Part shown: positions 1 through 8,070 of the stretch, piece by piece
Layout of the letters: each line of letters starts with the position of its first letter
How positions within the stretch are numbered: the first letter of the stretch is position 1
Made by a program: the position numbers and the translations under genes
The notes under the pieces: model-generated
What the model was told of the DNA's origin: nothing
The model's database searches: none
The model's input: only the letters and a program-made list of their open reading frames with translations
Origin: Cecembia sp.
GTDB taxonomy: Bacteria > Bacteroidota > Bacteroidia > Cytophagales > Cyclobacteriaceae
Assembly: GCF_007126775.1 (NCBI RefSeq)
Contig: NZ_SLAP01000166.1
Span: forward strand, 1-64,000
Reading direction: 5' to 3'
DNA: 64,000 nt

Positions 1-56
1 CCAAAGTTTATTTGGTTAGTTTTTCCCTCCAAGCATGACCTCTGAAAAAAATCAAG

Positions 57-64
57 TACCTTTG
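57..64 (+). promoter_or_regulatory. -7 promoter box upstream of era
   Basis: TACCTTTG fits the Bacteroidota -7 consensus TAnnTTTG and is followed by CAC, as at the other good promoters in the window. It lies 17 nt before the era start. No TTG -33 box is present at the ideal distance (ATG at 35-37 is the nearest), so the call rests on the -7 box. Confidence 0.55.
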
Positions 65-81
65 CACAAAAAATTGTAGTC

Positions 82-972
82 ATGACCGAAAATACACACA
101 AAGCAGGATTTGTCAATATCATTGGAAAACCCAATGTCGGCAAGTCCACGCTTATGAATGTGCTTATCGGTGAGCGACTTTCGATCATCTCCTCCAAGGC
201 CCAGACCACCAGACATAGGATTATGGGCATCATCAATGATGACCAATACCAAATCGTGTTTTCGGATACACCGGGTATGCTCAAACCTAAGTACGAGCTA
301 CATAAGAACATGATGAGTTTTGTCAATATGTCCCTGGAGGATGCAGATGTGATTCTTTTCGTAACCGATCTATTTGAAACCGATGAGGAAATAGAAGACG
401 TGATTGAAAAGATGAACAAGTCAGGTGTTCCTGTACTCTTAGTCATCAACAAAATTGACCTGTCCAAGGAGAATCAATTGGAAGAAGTGACGGCTTATTG
501 GACGCAGCGTATCCAAACAGATGCGGTGATACCAATTTCTGCTACCGAAAGTTTCAATACCGAACGCATTCTTCAGGAAATCCTGGACAGACTTCCAGTG
601 CATCCCCCCTTTTATGATAAGGAGGAACTTACAGATAGGCCTGAGCGCTTTTTTGCATCTGAAATTGTAAGGGAGAAAATCTTTCTCAACTATAAAAAAG
701 AAATACCTTACAGTACAGAAGTGTACATAGAGGATTTTTTAGAAGAGGAAAAAATCATTCGCATCCGTGCAGTAATTTATGTTGAACGCAATAGCCAAAA
801 AGGCATCATCATAGGGGAAGGCGGAAAAGCATTAAAAAGAGTAGGTATGCAGGCCAGAGAAGAAATGGAAAAATTTTTCGGAAAAAAAATCTTTCTGGAA
901 ACCCATGTGAAAGTGGCTGAAAACTGGAGAAAAGATAAAATTAAGTTGAAACGATTTGGTTACGACCAATAA
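82..972 (+). CDS. era: GTPase Era, ribosome assembly factor
   Basis: Era is an essential GTPase that binds the 3' end of 16S rRNA and checks maturation of the small ribosomal subunit. The 296 residues match the family length. Visible are the P-loop GKPNVGKST (residues 15-23), switch DTPG near residue 63, NKID near residue 127, and a C-terminal KH RNA-binding domain with the GxxG-like segment IIGEGGKAL. The ATG at 82 is 17 nt after a promoter box. Der follows after 12 nt, so the two ribosome-assembly GTPases are probably co-transcribed. Identification is secure. Confidence 0.97.
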   Translation: MTENTHKAGFVNIIGKPNVGKSTLMNVLIGERLSIISSKAQTTRHRIMGIINDDQYQIVFSDTPGMLKPKYELHKNMMSFVNMSLEDADVILFVTDLFETDEEIEDVIEKMNKSGVPVLLVINKIDLSKENQLEEVTAYWTQRIQTDAVIPISATESFNTERILQEILDRLPVHPPFYDKEELTDRPERFFASEIVREKIFLNYKKEIPYSTEVYIEDFLEEEKIIRIRAVIYVERNSQKGIIIGEGGKALKRVGMQAREEMEKFFGKKIFLETHVKVAENWRKDKIKLKRFGYDQ

Positions 973-984
973 GAAGAGCAGATA

Positions 985-2298
985 ATGGCAAATATAGTAG
1001 CAATAGTGGGTAGACCCAATGTTGGAAAATCTACCTTTTTCAATAGATTGATTGAAGAGCGCAAAGCAATAGAGGATAATGTCTCTGGCGTAACCCGAGA
1101 CCGTCACTATGGACATGCCCAATGGGGAGGGAAGTTTTTTTCGGTCATTGATACTGGGGGCTATGTCATCGGTTCTGATGATGTATATGAGGCTGAAATC
1201 CGAAAACAAGTAAAATTGGCCATTGAAGAGGCGAATGTAATCCTATTGGTAGTTGATTGCCATGATGGTCTTACAGATCTGGATAAGGAATTTGCCAATG
1301 AACTGAGGAGTACTCAGAAACCCATTTATATTGTCGCCAATAAGGCAGATAGCCCAGAGAAAACCCTGCTCGCCGCAGAATTTTATGGTCTGGGCCTGGG
1401 AGATAATGATGTGTTTCCCATCGTTGCGGTAAGTGGTAGTGGTACCGGTGACCTGCTGGATGAAGTAATCAAAAATTTTCCTGACGAGGGAGAAGAAGAC
1501 CCGGATGAAGGCATCCCCAAGATAGCCATTCTGGGACGTCCCAATGTGGGTAAATCCTCCTTTCTCAATGCACTTTTGGGTACAGAACGTTCTATAGTAA
1601 CCAATGAAGCAGGTACCACCAGAGATGCCATACATACCCGGTACAAACTCTTTGGAAAGGATTTTATCATCACAGATACTGCCGGTATCCGTAAAAAAGC
1701 CAAAGTAAAAGAAGATATCGAGTTCTACTCTGTTATGCGATCTCTTAGAACACTGGAAGAATCGGATGTATTGATCATTATGGTGGATGCGACCCGAGGC
1801 TTGGAAGCCCAAGACATTAATCTGATCTCTTTAGGGATAAAAAACAATAAAGGTATCATGATCATGGTCAACAAATGGGACCTGATCGAGAAGGATCACA
1901 AAACCTTGGACAAAATCAAAAAGGATATGTTGGAGAAACTGGGTGAAAACCGCTGGATCCCCATTATTTTCACTTCGGTAGAGGCCAAGCAGCGGATATT
2001 TCAGGCGATTGAACTGGCAGTAAAGGTGTACGATAACAAAACAAGGAAAGTGGCCACCTCAAAACTGAATGATAAAATCCTTCCTGAAATAGAGAAATAT
2101 CCCCCTCCAGCGAATAAAGGGAAATATATCAAAATTAAATATATCACCCAATTACCTACTAAGAATCCTGTATTTGCATTTTTCTGTAATCTGCCACAGT
2201 ATATCAAAGAACCCTATACAAGATTCTTGGAAAACCGATTAAGGGAAAACTTTGATTTTGAGGGAGTTCCAATAAAAATCACCTATAAAAAGAAATAA
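985..2298 (+). CDS. der: GTPase Der (EngA), double-GTPase ribosome assembly factor
   Basis: Der is needed for maturation of the 50S subunit and is unusual in carrying two G domains in tandem. Both P-loops are visible, GRPNVGKST at residues 9-17 and GRPNVGKSS near 183-191, each with its DTxG motif and NKxD-type base-recognition motif (ANKAD and NKWD), followed by the C-terminal KH-like domain. The length of 437 residues is normal. It lies 12 nt downstream of era, with which it probably forms an operon. No terminator is seen before the next promoter at 2320. Confidence 0.97.
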   Translation: MANIVAIVGRPNVGKSTFFNRLIEERKAIEDNVSGVTRDRHYGHAQWGGKFFSVIDTGGYVIGSDDVYEAEIRKQVKLAIEEANVILLVVDCHDGLTDLDKEFANELRSTQKPIYIVANKADSPEKTLLAAEFYGLGLGDNDVFPIVAVSGSGTGDLLDEVIKNFPDEGEEDPDEGIPKIAILGRPNVGKSSFLNALLGTERSIVTNEAGTTRDAIHTRYKLFGKDFIITDTAGIRKKAKVKEDIEFYSVMRSLRTLEESDVLIIMVDATRGLEAQDINLISLGIKNNKGIMIMVNKWDLIEKDHKTLDKIKKDMLEKLGENRWIPIIFTSVEAKQRIFQAIELAVKVYDNKTRKVATSKLNDKILPEIEKYPPPANKGKYIKIKYITQLPTKNPVFAFFCNLPQYIKEPYTRFLENRLRENFDFEGVPIKITYKKK

Positions 2299-2319
2299 AA
2301 ATAAATTTCCTTATTTTAC

Positions 2320-2349
2320 TTGTTAATTATCTGAATGGCAGTACCTTTG
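2320..2349 (+). promoter_or_regulatory. Bacteroidota-type promoter of the small lipoprotein gene
   Basis: TTG at 2320-2322 is followed after 19 nt by TACCTTTG at 2342-2349, an excellent match to the -33/-7 promoter of the phylum. The lipoprotein start codon is 28 nt downstream. Confidence 0.75.
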
Positions 2350-2376
2350 CACGCTTAATTTAAGAAACAAAAAATT

Positions 2377-2574
2377 ATGAAAAAGGTATTTGCATTATTC
2401 GCTATCACTGGCATGTTGTTCGCAGCATCTTGTGGCAACAAAGCGGAAGACACAACTGAAGAAGTAGAAGTAATCATCGAAGATACTGAAGAGGCTATCG
2501 AAGATGCTGCTGAAGCGATCGAAGAAGAAGTTGAAGAGGTGGTTGAAGAAGTTGAAGAGGTAGTAGAAGGTTAA
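2377..2574 (+). CDS. Small acidic lipoprotein with Glu/Val repeats
   Basis: This 65-residue protein begins with a lipoprotein signal (hydrophobic residues 4-18, lipobox ending at the Cys of AASCG). The mature part is almost wholly acidic: after a short GNKAED linker it consists of repeats of E, V, I and A such as EEVEEVVEE, with hardly any basic residue. It probably forms an amphipathic helix or flexible acidic tail anchored to a membrane. It has its own strong promoter and its own terminator, so it is a monocistronic and possibly highly expressed gene. No function can be given; similar tiny acidic lipoproteins are seen in Bacteroidota. Confidence 0.8.
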   Translation: MKKVFALFAITGMLFAASCGNKAEDTTEEVEVIIEDTEEAIEDAAEAIEEEVEEVVEEVEEVVEG

Positions 2575-2592
2575 TGCTAACTTCTAAAAAAA

Positions 2593-2630
2593 AAGAGGCT
2601 GTCCTTAATAAGGTCAGCCTTTTTTTTTAT
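2593..2630 (+). terminator. Intrinsic terminator after the small lipoprotein
   Basis: The stem AGGCTG-T-CCTT, loop AAT, AAGG-T-CAGCCT is preceded by an A-run and followed by nine T residues. It lies about 20 nt after the lipoprotein stop. It falls inside the only possible upstream extension of the next ORF, which argues that the next gene starts at 2646 and not at 2574. Confidence 0.85.
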
Positions 2631-2645
2631 TTTGCTGGCAACAAA

Positions 2646-3275
2646 ATGAGTCAAGAAGATCAATTTTTAAACGCCTTTAAAAAGCACCTGCCCGAAGAGG
2701 CGGTTAACTATTGTTTTCAGCTATGGAAGCAACAGCCTTTTCATTTTCACATTACCAAAAGTAGGGCATCCAAACTTGGGGACTTTCGGTATCGCAGGGA
2801 TAGGAAAATACAAACCATTACGATCAATCATAACCTGAGCCCCTATCAGTTTCTGATCACTTATGTACATGAAGTGGCCCATCTTAGGGCTTTTGAAAAG
2901 TATGGATTAAAAATCAAACCGCACGGATTAGAATGGAAACAGACATTCAGGGAATTGATGCTTCCTGTACTTTCAGAAGAGATTTTCCCTAAAGATATTT
3001 ATTTGGCACTAAATAGGCACATGAGAAACCCCAAGGCCAGTACAGGAGCAGATTTGATTTTGGCAAAAGTCCTGAAACCTTATGATCAGAATTTCAGTCC
3101 GGACAAAGCACTATTGATTGATCTGCCCATTGGAGAGATATTTTTCATACAAGGGAGAAGATTCAGAAAAGATCAGACCAGAAGGACCAGAGTCGTTTGT
3201 GAAGAATTATCCACGGGGAGGAAGTACCTTATCTCCGCCCATGCAGAAGTAAAGAAATCGCATCAAGATAACTGA
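2646..3275 (+). CDS. SprT-like zinc metalloprotease domain protein
   Basis: The 209-residue protein has the zincin motif HEVAH (near residue 77) followed by HGLEWK, as in SprT/SprT-like proteins, where HExxH and a later His bind zinc. Eukaryotic relatives (Spartan) cut DNA-protein crosslinks; bacterial SprT is poorly characterised, so only the domain is claimed. The reading frame is open back to 2574, but that stretch is the previous gene's terminator, and the ATG at 2646 gives a sensible N-terminus (MSQEDQFL). Its 3' end overlaps the convergent scpB by 13 nt. Confidence 0.8.
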   Translation: MSQEDQFLNAFKKHLPEEAVNYCFQLWKQQPFHFHITKSRASKLGDFRYRRDRKIQTITINHNLSPYQFLITYVHEVAHLRAFEKYGLKIKPHGLEWKQTFRELMLPVLSEEIFPKDIYLALNRHMRNPKASTGADLILAKVLKPYDQNFSPDKALLIDLPIGEIFFIQGRRFRKDQTRRTRVVCEELSTGRKYLISAHAEVKKSHQDN

Positions 3276-3859
3276 TCTTTTTCTTCTCCGATCTGATTGG
3301 TCTCTTGAGAAAAATCCTTGGGTTGTGGCAGATCACTCAGGCTATTGATGCCAAAATACTCCATGAACTTGTTGCTCGTTCCGTATAAAAGCGGCTTACC
3401 TATAGCATCAGATTTTCCTTTGATCGCCACAAGTTCTTTTTCAAGAAGTTTTTGAATAGAATAATCACAGCTAACTCCTCGGATTTGCTCTATTTCTGTT
3501 TTGGTTACTGGTTGTTTGTAGGCAATGATAGACAAAGTTTCCAGCTGCGCTGTGGACAGTCTTTTCTGGGACTGTTGTTTTAGCAAAATGGAAATACTGC
3601 TTTGGTAGGCTGGTTTTGTTAAAAACTGATACCCTCCGCCCAATTGCTCCAATGCAAAAGAAAATTCCTCTTGCTGATATTTGTCCTGCAAATCATTCAA
3701 GGCCTCTTGTATATGTTCAAAGGGTACCTCTGATTCAAACATCTCCGTTAGACATTTCTGAATTTCTTCTATGTCTAAGGGAGATGGAGAACAGAAAACC
3801 AATGCTTCTATGTGTCGATGTAAAAATTCCAATTTATTTCTTGGCAAGTTTGGCTTCAA
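3263..3859 (-). CDS. scpB: Segregation and condensation protein B
   Basis: ScpB dimers bind the kleisin ScpA in the SMC-ScpAB condensin, which organises and segregates chromosomes. The 198 residues show the paired winged-helix layout, with the conserved segment LSTAQLETLSIIAYKQPV and the later RGVSCDYSIQKLLEK and LYGTSNKFMEYFGI motifs. The ATG at 3859 overlaps the end of the upstream dksA-like gene by 26 nt. A TTG at 3832, just past that stop, would give an N-terminus LEFLHRHIEAL and is an equally plausible start. scpA is not in the window. Confidence 0.93.
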   Translation of the reverse strand: MKPNLPRNKLEFLHRHIEALVFCSPSPLDIEEIQKCLTEMFESEVPFEHIQEALNDLQDKYQQEEFSFALEQLGGGYQFLTKPAYQSSISILLKQQSQKRLSTAQLETLSIIAYKQPVTKTEIEQIRGVSCDYSIQKLLEKELVAIKGKSDAIGKPLLYGTSNKFMEYFGINSLSDLPQPKDFSQETNQIGEEKDQLS

Positions 3860-4217
3860 TAGAATGCATGGTATGGGGAACAGCTCTCAGTCGTTCTTTG
3901 GAAATCAGTTTCCCAGTATCTACACAGACCCCGTAAGTACCGTTTTTGATCCTAACCAAGGCATTTTCCAGATTAATGATAAATTTTTGTTGACGTGCTG
4001 CCAACTGGCTCATACTTTCTCTTTCCAACGTATCTGCTCCATCTTCAAGGAGTTTGGAAGTAGATGCTGTAAAATCTGTCCCACTGTCATTTTTTTTACT
4101 CAGCGTTTCCTTCAACATAGTGAGCTCCTCTTTGGCAATAGCCAGTTTCTTGAGGATAATTTCTTCAAATTCCTTTAACTCCTCTGGAGCGTAGGCAGTT
4201 TTTCCTTCTTGGCTCAT
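3834..4217 (-). CDS. DksA/TraR-family transcription factor with degenerate zinc finger
   Basis: DksA-like proteins enter the RNA polymerase secondary channel and, with ppGpp, alter initiation at stable-RNA promoters. The 127 residues have an N-terminal coiled coil (about 10-80) and a C-terminal segment, YGVCVDTGKLI then ERLRAVPHTMHSI, that aligns with the DksA zinc finger but keeps only one of the four zinc-binding Cys. Such degenerate DksA relatives are common in Bacteroidota. It is transcribed with scpB (overlapping ends) from a probable promoter at 4275-4303. Confidence 0.87.
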   Translation of the reverse strand: MSQEGKTAYAPEELKEFEEIILKKLAIAKEELTMLKETLSKKNDSGTDFTASTSKLLEDGADTLERESMSQLAARQQKFIINLENALVRIKNGTYGVCVDTGKLISKERLRAVPHTMHSIEAKLAKK

Positions 4218-4274
4218 AACAAATTCTTTTTGCGGTTTATATCCTCCAATCCTGTCCTGCGATTGAAAAGTCCC

Positions 4275-4303
4275 CTAAATTACGCTTACCATTTTAAAAT
4301 CAA
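4275..4303 (-). promoter_or_regulatory. Probable promoter of the dksA-like/scpB pair
   Basis: Read on the minus strand, TTG (4303-4301) is followed after 18 nt by TAATTTAG (4282-4275), one mismatch from TAnnTTTG. It begins right behind the terminator of the upstream small gene. Confidence 0.45.
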
Positions 4304-4309
4304 AAATAA

Positions 4310-4332
4310 AAAACCGCCATGCAGGCGGTTTT
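4310..4332 (-). terminator. Intrinsic terminator of the 49-codon gene
   Basis: The perfect inverted repeat AAAACCGCC-TGCAT-GGCGGTTTT has, on the minus strand, a T-rich tail (TTTTTTATTTTTG). It lies 5 nt after the stop of the small gene at 4338. No plus-strand gene ends nearby, so it serves the minus strand. Confidence 0.8.
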
Positions 4333-4337
4333 ATAAT

Positions 4338-4487
4338 TTAAGAAAGGTTTTCAAGTCGTTTTTGAAGTACTTTTTCGTCCATAATGAGTTTGTATTTTAT
4401 ACTTAAATACCTTTGAATGACCTTCAGGTTTTTTCCTTTTTGAATGAAATAAGTTTTTAGGGTTTGAGTGATCAGGTCAGGTTTCAT
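4338..4487 (-). CDS. Unrecognised small basic protein, 49 residues
   Basis: An uninterrupted ATG-to-TAA frame of 49 codons starts MKPDLITQTLKTYFIQ and ends QKRLENLS. It is Lys-rich and could form two helices (about 5-28 and 35-48). Support for a real gene: a purine-rich AAAGGAG lies 17 nt upstream of the ATG, and a strong intrinsic terminator begins 5 nt after the stop. It sits 63 nt downstream of the lamin-tail gene on the same strand, so it could be the last gene of that transcript. I recognise no family, and a non-coding transcript is the alternative. Confidence 0.5.
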   Translation of the reverse strand: MKPDLITQTLKTYFIQKGKNLKVIQRYLSIKYKLIMDEKVLQKRLENLS

Positions 4488-4550
4488 AGGGATATAGGTT
4501 TATTTTCTCCTTTAAGATACTACAAAAGCGGGATTTAAGTTGTATTAATA

Positions 4551-7500
4551 CTAAAAAAAAGTTCCTACAATGATCGTACTTTTAAAGGATTTAACATTCC
4601 CATCTAGATCAAAAAATTCCCCCAAAAGCACATAATGCCCTGGCCTGACTTTTCTTTCCCGAAGATCAGTGCCATCCCATAAATAAAATCCTTCTTGACC
4701 CCAAACCGCATTTTGGCAAATTTCACGTACCAAAGTCCCGTTAAGTCCATAAATACGCATATTGGCAATCATCCCAGGGACTTCCATCTTGTAGCTTATG
4801 GTTACAAAAGCATCCTGTCCAGGACTCTCGGGATTAAAAACTTTAGGATAGATCTCTATGCCAAAGCCTTCCTGACCTTCAAAAACCTGAGAATTTCTGG
4901 TACCGGGGGTGGCAAAACCTATGGAAGCAGCTGCAGACTGCCAATTGTTTGGGTCATCCACAGGAGCAGTAGGCGAAAGGCGTTCGAGAGAAACCCCACG
5001 CCTGTCCCTCAATAAAGGATGGTGCATGCGCTCATGATAACTGAAAATTTCCATTAGATTTTCATCAGGGTTCAATAGTACCACATTGCCACTAGCAATG
5101 GGATAACTTGGCAGGGTATTCAGAAGGATGAATCTGTCTGGCTTCCCCTTTGGATATTCCTGATAAAGTTTTTCCACGTCGGTCGTAAAAACCAAATGGC
5201 TGAAGGGCTCTAGAATGTAGTCTTCTGTAAAAAGTATCCTCCTATTGGCAACCTCAGCTGTTGAATTCAGATTGGCCAGTTTCCAGTCCCTTAGATTAAT
5301 GAATTTTCCTGACCTGTTATATATTTCTACAAATTTCGGTGCCTGTAATCTGGCATTGAAGAGCACTTCATTGATCACAATGTCCCCTTCGGCTGCTTCA
5401 CTAGGCCGGGCCATCCATGCCAACTGGTTTTTATCGTAAAGATTTCCACTACAATCCCGAAGGTTGTTGATTTTTACCTCATACCTGGTACCCTCTTTGA
5501 GCTCCTCCTCAAAGTCTAAAATAAGCTGATTGGGTGCTGGGCCTAACTCCACTTTGCGTAGGCTAATTGAAGGTTTAAATGACAGGGATACGCTTTGAAG
5601 ATTGGTATTCAGGATTTTGGAAAAATGCAAGATGGCCCGCCGCTCACCGACCCAAATGCCCTTCAAAAACTTTGGTGGGCTTAAATCAGGGCTGGTTTCA
5701 TATACAGAGTTTTGTTTCCCCGGAGTACCCCTTTTTTCATTCCTTGACGTTTTCAGGTTTTCTGGTAAGTGACATATCAAATAAGGATTTATAATTTCCA
5801 AACTATAACCTCCCCTTGCAAAATCTGTCCCACCAAAGGAAGTGCTGGTGTAATTCAAGCTGTCCAATACCATGCCATCACTGTCAAAAAGCTTTACCTG
5901 ATCAGCAGTATTCAGTAAGGTGGGCCAGTTACTCAAGCCCAATACCTCTCCATATTTTTCAAATTCCCCAGCCCTGGTCCTCGGACATAAGATGAGATAG
6001 GATTGAGGACCAAGCACCGCTGAAGGCAAGGTAGTTACCCTCCGAGAATTGGCCAACTGCATACCACCTAGATAGATGTTGTTATCTGTAGGATTGTAAA
6101 GTTCTACATATTCTACATTAGGGAGACTATTACCTGGTCTTGGTGCAGGCATCAACTCATTGACTACAATGGATTTGAAACTTAGCGTGGCTTCCTTTTC
6201 GAAAATAAATTCAAAATCATAGTTTTCCCCTAAGTTGCCACTCAGGTCACTGGCTTTGGTAATATGCAAGGTATAAGTCTTGCCTACTTCAAATTCGCTT
6301 GGAAAAGTAAGGATAACCTGACTGTCATTTTTTTGGAGCAGAATGTTACTAGGAGAAATACCCCCAACTTGATACATATCCGGCAGTAAAGCATAAATAG
6401 GGTCCAGCGGTTCAGAAAATATCACCAGTATTTTATCTGACTCAAGAGGAGCCACTTTAACGATTTCGGGTGGGGTTCTGTCCCAGAAAAAATCCCTTTT
6501 AGAAGCATGTATCGGCAGTCCCCGAATACTTTTTCTTGCAGGAAGTAATAAGCTGAAAATAGGACCTTCTTCAAATGGGCTTTCTGACTTTAAGCGGATC
6601 TGAAAAGCATTGGGGAAAGTTGGAATGAATGTGATTTCGGGATATTCCAGTACCTGAAAATCTGCTGTAGAAAAACTGTTAAAATCCAGTGGAATGAAAG
6701 AAAATATCTCCAATTGCTCCTGATCGGAGAGGAATAATTGTTCAATGCGGTCCTCATACCGAAATATTTTTGAAAGCGTGCCGGATTGGACTTCGCCTAG
6801 GTGATTTTTGATTTCTTTGGCCTCCAACCTGAGCCATTGATCCAGCTCAAATTCCCGTTCAAAAATTAAATCTATTTGGTAGCGGTTTTCATTTACCGCA
6901 ATGTCAATAGGCTGTTGGCTATTGACCAGGAAATGGGAACTCCTACTCACAGAAGCTTCTTCGAAGATATGACTGAAACTAAGTCTTAATATATGGGGAG
7001 CTGTAAGCAATACTTCTCCCAACTGAATCTGCCTGTTGTCCAAACCAATACTTGTAAATGGGGTCAAAATACCCTTTTTATCCTGAAGATTGAAAATGTT
7101 GATTGGGAGTATTTCGTTAGGAATTAATTCGGGAGATTCCAGTACCAAAAGGGTGTCCGATGGAAAAGATAAAGTCAATCCCCTTAAATAGCCTGCTTCT
7201 ATCTGTCCGATAAGGGGAGGAGCGATAGCCTTGTCCAAGTGCATGGCAATCCTAAAGGGATCTAGTAAAAAAGCTTTTTTTATCTTAATGGGGTCTACTA
7301 CCTCATCCCCATCAAAAATCCCAAAATCATCCATAAAAAATCTGGCGCCTGAACCAGAACCCCCGCCCAAACCCACTTCAATTTTGACAAAAACCTCTTC
7401 TTCCATTCGGTAAGCTTCGGGAATGGGAAGTTCTATGAGTTGGAATTCTGTATCCTGATTAGGAAAAGAGAAATCCTCTCCCAACTCATAGGAGTATTTA

Positions 7501-7889
7501 AAATCCTCAAATCCTGAATTGGAAAAGTAGATACTGACCAAAGCAGATCGGGTTCCTGAGCCATTTCTTTTGGTTTTTGCAAAAAAGGCAATCTTGGCTT
7601 GCGTATAATTTACAGGGTCGACTTTGGTGTAAATTTCTCCAGTAAAAGAACTGATAGCTTGCACTGCAAGGGCCCGGCTTCCATTCCTACCTTCTTGGTT
7701 GGCCTGAAAAATCCTTGAAGCTGTTGCCCTCACCTCGTTGCCGGACCAATTGGGCAAAAAGGTTTCAGGGTGATTGACTACAAGAAAATCCCTTTCAAAA
7801 TCCTGAACTTGTGCCCAAATCATACTTTGCCGGAAAAAAAGCAAGCAGGACGCCACATAAAAACACCTTATTAAGCAAAAAGTATCCAT
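4551..7889 (-). CDS. Large secreted lamin-tail/Ig-like protein with FlgD-like C-terminus
   Basis: This 1112-residue protein carries an N-terminal signal sequence (residues 1-27). It has at least two SbsA-like bacterial Ig repeats (about 470-570, beginning TPPEIVKVAPL, and about 730-830). Two lamin-tail domains follow the pattern IVVNELMPAPRPG...EYVELYNP (about 573-690) and GDIVINEVLF...KFVEIYN (about 835-940). The C-terminal 80 residues (VFNPESPG...VRPGHYVLLGEF) resemble FlgD-type Ig or type IX secretion sorting domains. Proteins of this build are cell-surface or secreted in Bacteroidota; the ligand is unknown. It is divergent from asd. Confidence 0.85.
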   Translation of the reverse strand: MDTFCLIRCFYVASCLLFFRQSMIWAQVQDFERDFLVVNHPETFLPNWSGNEVRATASRIFQANQEGRNGSRALAVQAISSFTGEIYTKVDPVNYTQAKIAFFAKTKRNGSGTRSALVSIYFSNSGFEDFKYSYELGEDFSFPNQDTEFQLIELPIPEAYRMEEEVFVKIEVGLGGGSGSGARFFMDDFGIFDGDEVVDPIKIKKAFLLDPFRIAMHLDKAIAPPLIGQIEAGYLRGLTLSFPSDTLLVLESPELIPNEILPINIFNLQDKKGILTPFTSIGLDNRQIQLGEVLLTAPHILRLSFSHIFEEASVSRSSHFLVNSQQPIDIAVNENRYQIDLIFEREFELDQWLRLEAKEIKNHLGEVQSGTLSKIFRYEDRIEQLFLSDQEQLEIFSFIPLDFNSFSTADFQVLEYPEITFIPTFPNAFQIRLKSESPFEEGPIFSLLLPARKSIRGLPIHASKRDFFWDRTPPEIVKVAPLESDKILVIFSEPLDPIYALLPDMYQVGGISPSNILLQKNDSQVILTFPSEFEVGKTYTLHITKASDLSGNLGENYDFEFIFEKEATLSFKSIVVNELMPAPRPGNSLPNVEYVELYNPTDNNIYLGGMQLANSRRVTTLPSAVLGPQSYLILCPRTRAGEFEKYGEVLGLSNWPTLLNTADQVKLFDSDGMVLDSLNYTSTSFGGTDFARGGYSLEIINPYLICHLPENLKTSRNEKRGTPGKQNSVYETSPDLSPPKFLKGIWVGERRAILHFSKILNTNLQSVSLSFKPSISLRKVELGPAPNQLILDFEEELKEGTRYEVKINNLRDCSGNLYDKNQLAWMARPSEAAEGDIVINEVLFNARLQAPKFVEIYNRSGKFINLRDWKLANLNSTAEVANRRILFTEDYILEPFSHLVFTTDVEKLYQEYPKGKPDRFILLNTLPSYPIASGNVVLLNPDENLMEIFSYHERMHHPLLRDRRGVSLERLSPTAPVDDPNNWQSAAASIGFATPGTRNSQVFEGQEGFGIEIYPKVFNPESPGQDAFVTISYKMEVPGMIANMRIYGLNGTLVREICQNAVWGQEGFYLWDGTDLRERKVRPGHYVLLGEFFDLDGNVKSFKSTIIVGTFF

Positions 7890-7954
7890 ATTTTGAAAAT
7901 ATAGAATTCTTCACAGATGAAAGAACTTTATCCGTGTATCTAAATAAATTTTAA

Positions 7955-7983
7955 TTGTTCTTAAAAAAGGAGGCTTAATTTTG
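7955..7983 (+). promoter_or_regulatory. Candidate distal promoter of asd, within a 17-bp palindrome
   Basis: TTG at 7955-7957 and TAATTTTG at 7976-7983 are separated by 18 nt, matching the phylum's promoter. The -7 box lies in a perfect palindrome TTAATTTT-G-AAAATTAA (7975-7991), which could bind a regulator of asd or of the divergent surface-protein gene. Confidence 0.45.
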
Positions 7984-8035
7984 AAAATTAAGTAATTATA
8001 AGCTCGGGGACTGTCTTTTTTGGGAATTCTTCTTT

Positions 8036-8043
8036 TACCTTTG
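8036..8043 (+). promoter_or_regulatory. -7 box proximal to asd
   Basis: TACCTTTG followed by CGG resembles the other TACCTTTGC boxes in the window and is 27 nt before the asd ATG at 8071. No good -33 TTG is at the usual distance. Its position shows that the in-frame upstream extension to 8020 is not translated. Confidence 0.5.
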
Positions 8044-8070
8044 CGGTTCATAAAAAAACGCCAAATAAAA

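Noticed and set aside
2574-2645. Extension of the SprT-like protein to the ATG at 2574
   Set aside because: The stretch contains the terminator of the preceding gene, and its translation (poly-Lys, then VSLFFYF) is an artefact of it.
3616-4178. Plus-strand open frames over scpB and the dksA-like gene
   Set aside because: They lie opposite two well supported minus-strand genes and look random in composition.
4408-4415. Plus-strand TACCTTTG as a promoter
   Set aside because: It lies inside the 49-codon gene, its TTTG is only 15 nt upstream, and no plus-strand gene follows.
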